DNA of 15,584 nt from Phyllobacteriaceae bacterium (GTDB lineage: Bacteria > Pseudomonadota > Alphaproteobacteria > Rhizobiales > Rhizobiaceae), in assembly GCA_024645155.1 (NCBI GenBank), contig JAHEGF010000055.1:1-15584 (forward strand), read 5' to 3'. Numbering within the stretch: position 1 is the stretch's first letter; each line of letters begins with the position of its first letter. The notes under the pieces were generated by a model. It worked only from the letters and a program-made list of their open reading frames with translations. It was not told the DNA's origin and made no database searches. Shown here piece by piece: positions 14,896 through 15,584 of this stretch. The position numbers and the translations under genes are program-made.

Positions 14896-14975
14896 GAAAG
14901 AAAATGGGGGCCGGTCGGCGATCTGGCAGCGGTACGAGGAGGCCACTTTATTGCCAGTGCCGGCCGGCCGGCCCC
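14896..14975 (-). terminator. Intrinsic terminator-like hairpin before MFS gene
   Basis: On the minus strand GGGGCCGGCCGGC (14975-14963) pairs with GCCGACCGGCCCC (14919-14907), 12 of 13 positions, and encloses CTGGCA/TGCCAG (14957-14952 with 14928-14923) and a 23-nt loop. One C lies between stem and a U-rich run (ATTTTCTTTC, to 14896). There is no T-run on the plus-strand side, so the direction is minus. It lies 28-76 nt ahead of the possible MFS start codons, where an ordinary end-of-gene terminator would not be expected unless the upstream RNA is separate. Confidence 0.5.
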
Positions 14976-15090
14976 ATGGACCCAGGAGATGCGGCGGACC
15001 TGAGCATCATGGGGGTTTGCAAGCCAAACGGGGATTATTTCACTATTGCCTCTGCCCCGTCTGGCAATCCGTGACTGCAGATTTGCGCAA
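14896..15090 (-). ncRNA. Candidate structured leader RNA or sRNA upstream of MFS gene
   Basis: Read on the minus strand, this stretch folds into successive hairpins. H1: ATTGCC/GGCAAT (15068-15063 with 15050-15045, 12-nt loop). H2: GTTTG/CAAAC (15029-15025 with 15019-15015). H3: CCCCATG/CATGGGG (15014-15008 with 14978-14972) enclosing CTCAGG/CCTGGG (15004-14999 with 14986-14981; one G-U pair is favourable only on this strand). H4: a 13-bp GC stem with an inner 6-bp stem, then ATTTTCTTTC. The 23-nt apical loop of H4 shows CCTCCTC (14942-14936), complementary to Shine-Dalgarno sequences. I do not recognise any known riboswitch, 6S, SRP or RNase P signature. It may be an attenuator or leader of the MFS gene or a free-standing sRNA. 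The promoter is not clear: TTGATT (15107-15102) has no good -10 partner. Confidence 0.4.
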
Positions 15091-15202
15091 CATGCGTTAA
15101 AAATCAATACTTTCTTAACCACATTCCGAATCGTTTTGAAAAGAAGGTAAACGTTAGGCAATGCTGAAATAGCCGGCCCGGCAGAAATGGAGCCTGTCCA
15201 CC

Positions 15203-15217
15203 TGGAATTGTATTCCA
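15203..15217. repeat. Short inverted repeat after DUF971 gene
   Basis: TGGAAT (15203-15208), loop TGT, ATTCCA (15212-15217), perfect 6-bp arms, 2 nt past the DUF971 stop. There is no U-tract on either strand, so it may be a weak 3'-end hairpin protecting the DUF971 message. No other protein gene is visible between 14869 and 15219. Confidence 0.3.
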
Positions 15218-15219
15218 TG

Positions 15220-15584
15220 TCAATGCAGGGCAACCGGATCACGCGTCAGGTTCTTGTCTTCGAGTTCCCGCAGGTAGGCGGCCCATCGTTCCTCTTTCTC
15301 GCAACCGAGTTCGTGGAGATACCGCCAGCTGAAAATCCCCGTCTCATGCAGATCGTCAAACACGATACGCACGGCGTAATTTCCAACCGGCAGTATTTTC
15401 ATGATTTCCACGTTGCGTTTCCCGCCGACCGTTACCCGCTGATCGGGCGAATGGCCCTGCACCTCGGCGCTCGGGCTCATCACACGCAGCATTTCTGCCG
15501 GAATGACCAGCGGTCCGGTTTCCGCAAAAGTCACGGTCAGACTTTTTCGGTCCCTGGAAACGCGAAGTTCGCTTGGTGCGCTCA
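15220..15584 (-). CDS. DUF971 / GBBH-like N-terminal domain protein (5' end beyond window)
   Basis: Small protein of the DUF971 family, which shares its fold with the N-terminal domain of gamma-butyrobetaine hydroxylase; its biochemical role is unknown. 120 codons plus stop are visible and the frame stays open to position 15584, so the start lies outside. A GTG at 15534 is in frame but is not the true start: the codons before it encode SELRVSRDRKSLTVTF, which is the conserved opening of the domain. Other family features are LRVMSPSAEVQGH, GKRNVEI, PVGNYAVRIVFDD and TGIFSWRYLHELG. The visible part is nearly the whole usual length (about 110-130 residues), so few residues are missing. It is followed by the structured intergenic region; whether the MFS gene is read from this transcript is unknown. 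Confidence 0.9.
   Translation of the reverse strand, partial: SAPSELRVSRDRKSLTVTFAETGPLVIPAEMLRVMSPSAEVQGHSPDQRVTVGGKRNVEIMKILPVGNYAVRIVFDDLHETGIFSWRYLHELGCEKEERWAAYLRELEDKNLTRDPVALH

Noticed and set aside
14950..15100. Plus-strand short ORF after AGGAGG at 14937-14942
   Set aside because: A good Shine-Dalgarno-like run is followed only by a TTG and a Pro/Arg/Gly-rich product crossing the hairpins; the minus-strand structured RNA explains the sequence better.
15096..15119. GTTAA...TTAAC repeat as a CtrA-like site
   Set aside because: The half-sites are 14 nt apart, not the 7 nt expected for TTAA-N7-TTAA, and the region is simply A/T-rich.
14817..15242. 141-codon minus-strand frame spanning the MFS upstream region
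   Set aside because: No domain, no Shine-Dalgarno, and it runs through the GC hairpins and across both neighbouring genes; more likely a chance frame in non-coding sequence.

Overview
The window is a gene-dense stretch of housekeeping chromosome from an alphaproteobacterium, most probably order Hyphomicrobiales (Rhizobiales). Three things point there: the gene order pyrB - degenerate pyrC - plsY - dprA - topA - rnr - DUF983 - Nudix - rpmG, protein sequences that read like rhizobial homologues, and codon use rich in G/C at third positions. I could run no database search, so the taxonomy is inference.

Layout. (1) 1-1492, minus: an AidB-like acyl-CoA dehydrogenase whose C-terminus lies beyond the left edge. 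(2) 1641-5651, plus: a tightly overlapping operon of pyrB (aspartate carbamoyltransferase), a catalytically degenerate dihydroorotase, plsY (phospholipid synthesis) and dprA (DNA uptake/recombination). (3) 5607-5810, minus: a small uncharacterised gene convergent with and overlapping dprA, with a plausible promoter of its own. (4) 6094-13304, plus: topA, rnr (RNase R), a DUF983 zinc-ribbon membrane protein, a NUDT19-like Nudix hydrolase and an MFS transporter. Junctions are 1-12 nt gaps or 4-nt ATGA overlaps. (5) rpmG (L33) from its own promoter, then a hairpin terminator shared with a convergent MFS gene. (6) 14869-15219, about 350 nt without protein genes: on the minus strand it encodes a series of hairpins ending in a long GC-rich stem and U-rich tract, just ahead of the minus-strand MFS gene. 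(7) 15220-15584, minus: a DUF971 gene whose N-terminus lies beyond the right edge.

How the genes fit together. PyrB and the dead PyrC probably form a class-A-type aspartate carbamoyltransferase holoenzyme, with the pseudoenzyme in a structural role; a true dihydroorotase should be encoded elsewhere. topA and rnr handle DNA topology and structured-RNA decay and are probably co-transcribed with the three genes after them.

The most interesting non-coding signals are: the minus-strand structured RNA at about 14896-15090, a candidate attenuator, riboswitch or sRNA whose GGCC-repeat stem can pair in two registers; a perfect 8-bp hairpin burying the pyrB Shine-Dalgarno; and the degenerate active site of PyrC. 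I found no mobile element, CRISPR array, tRNA or rRNA.
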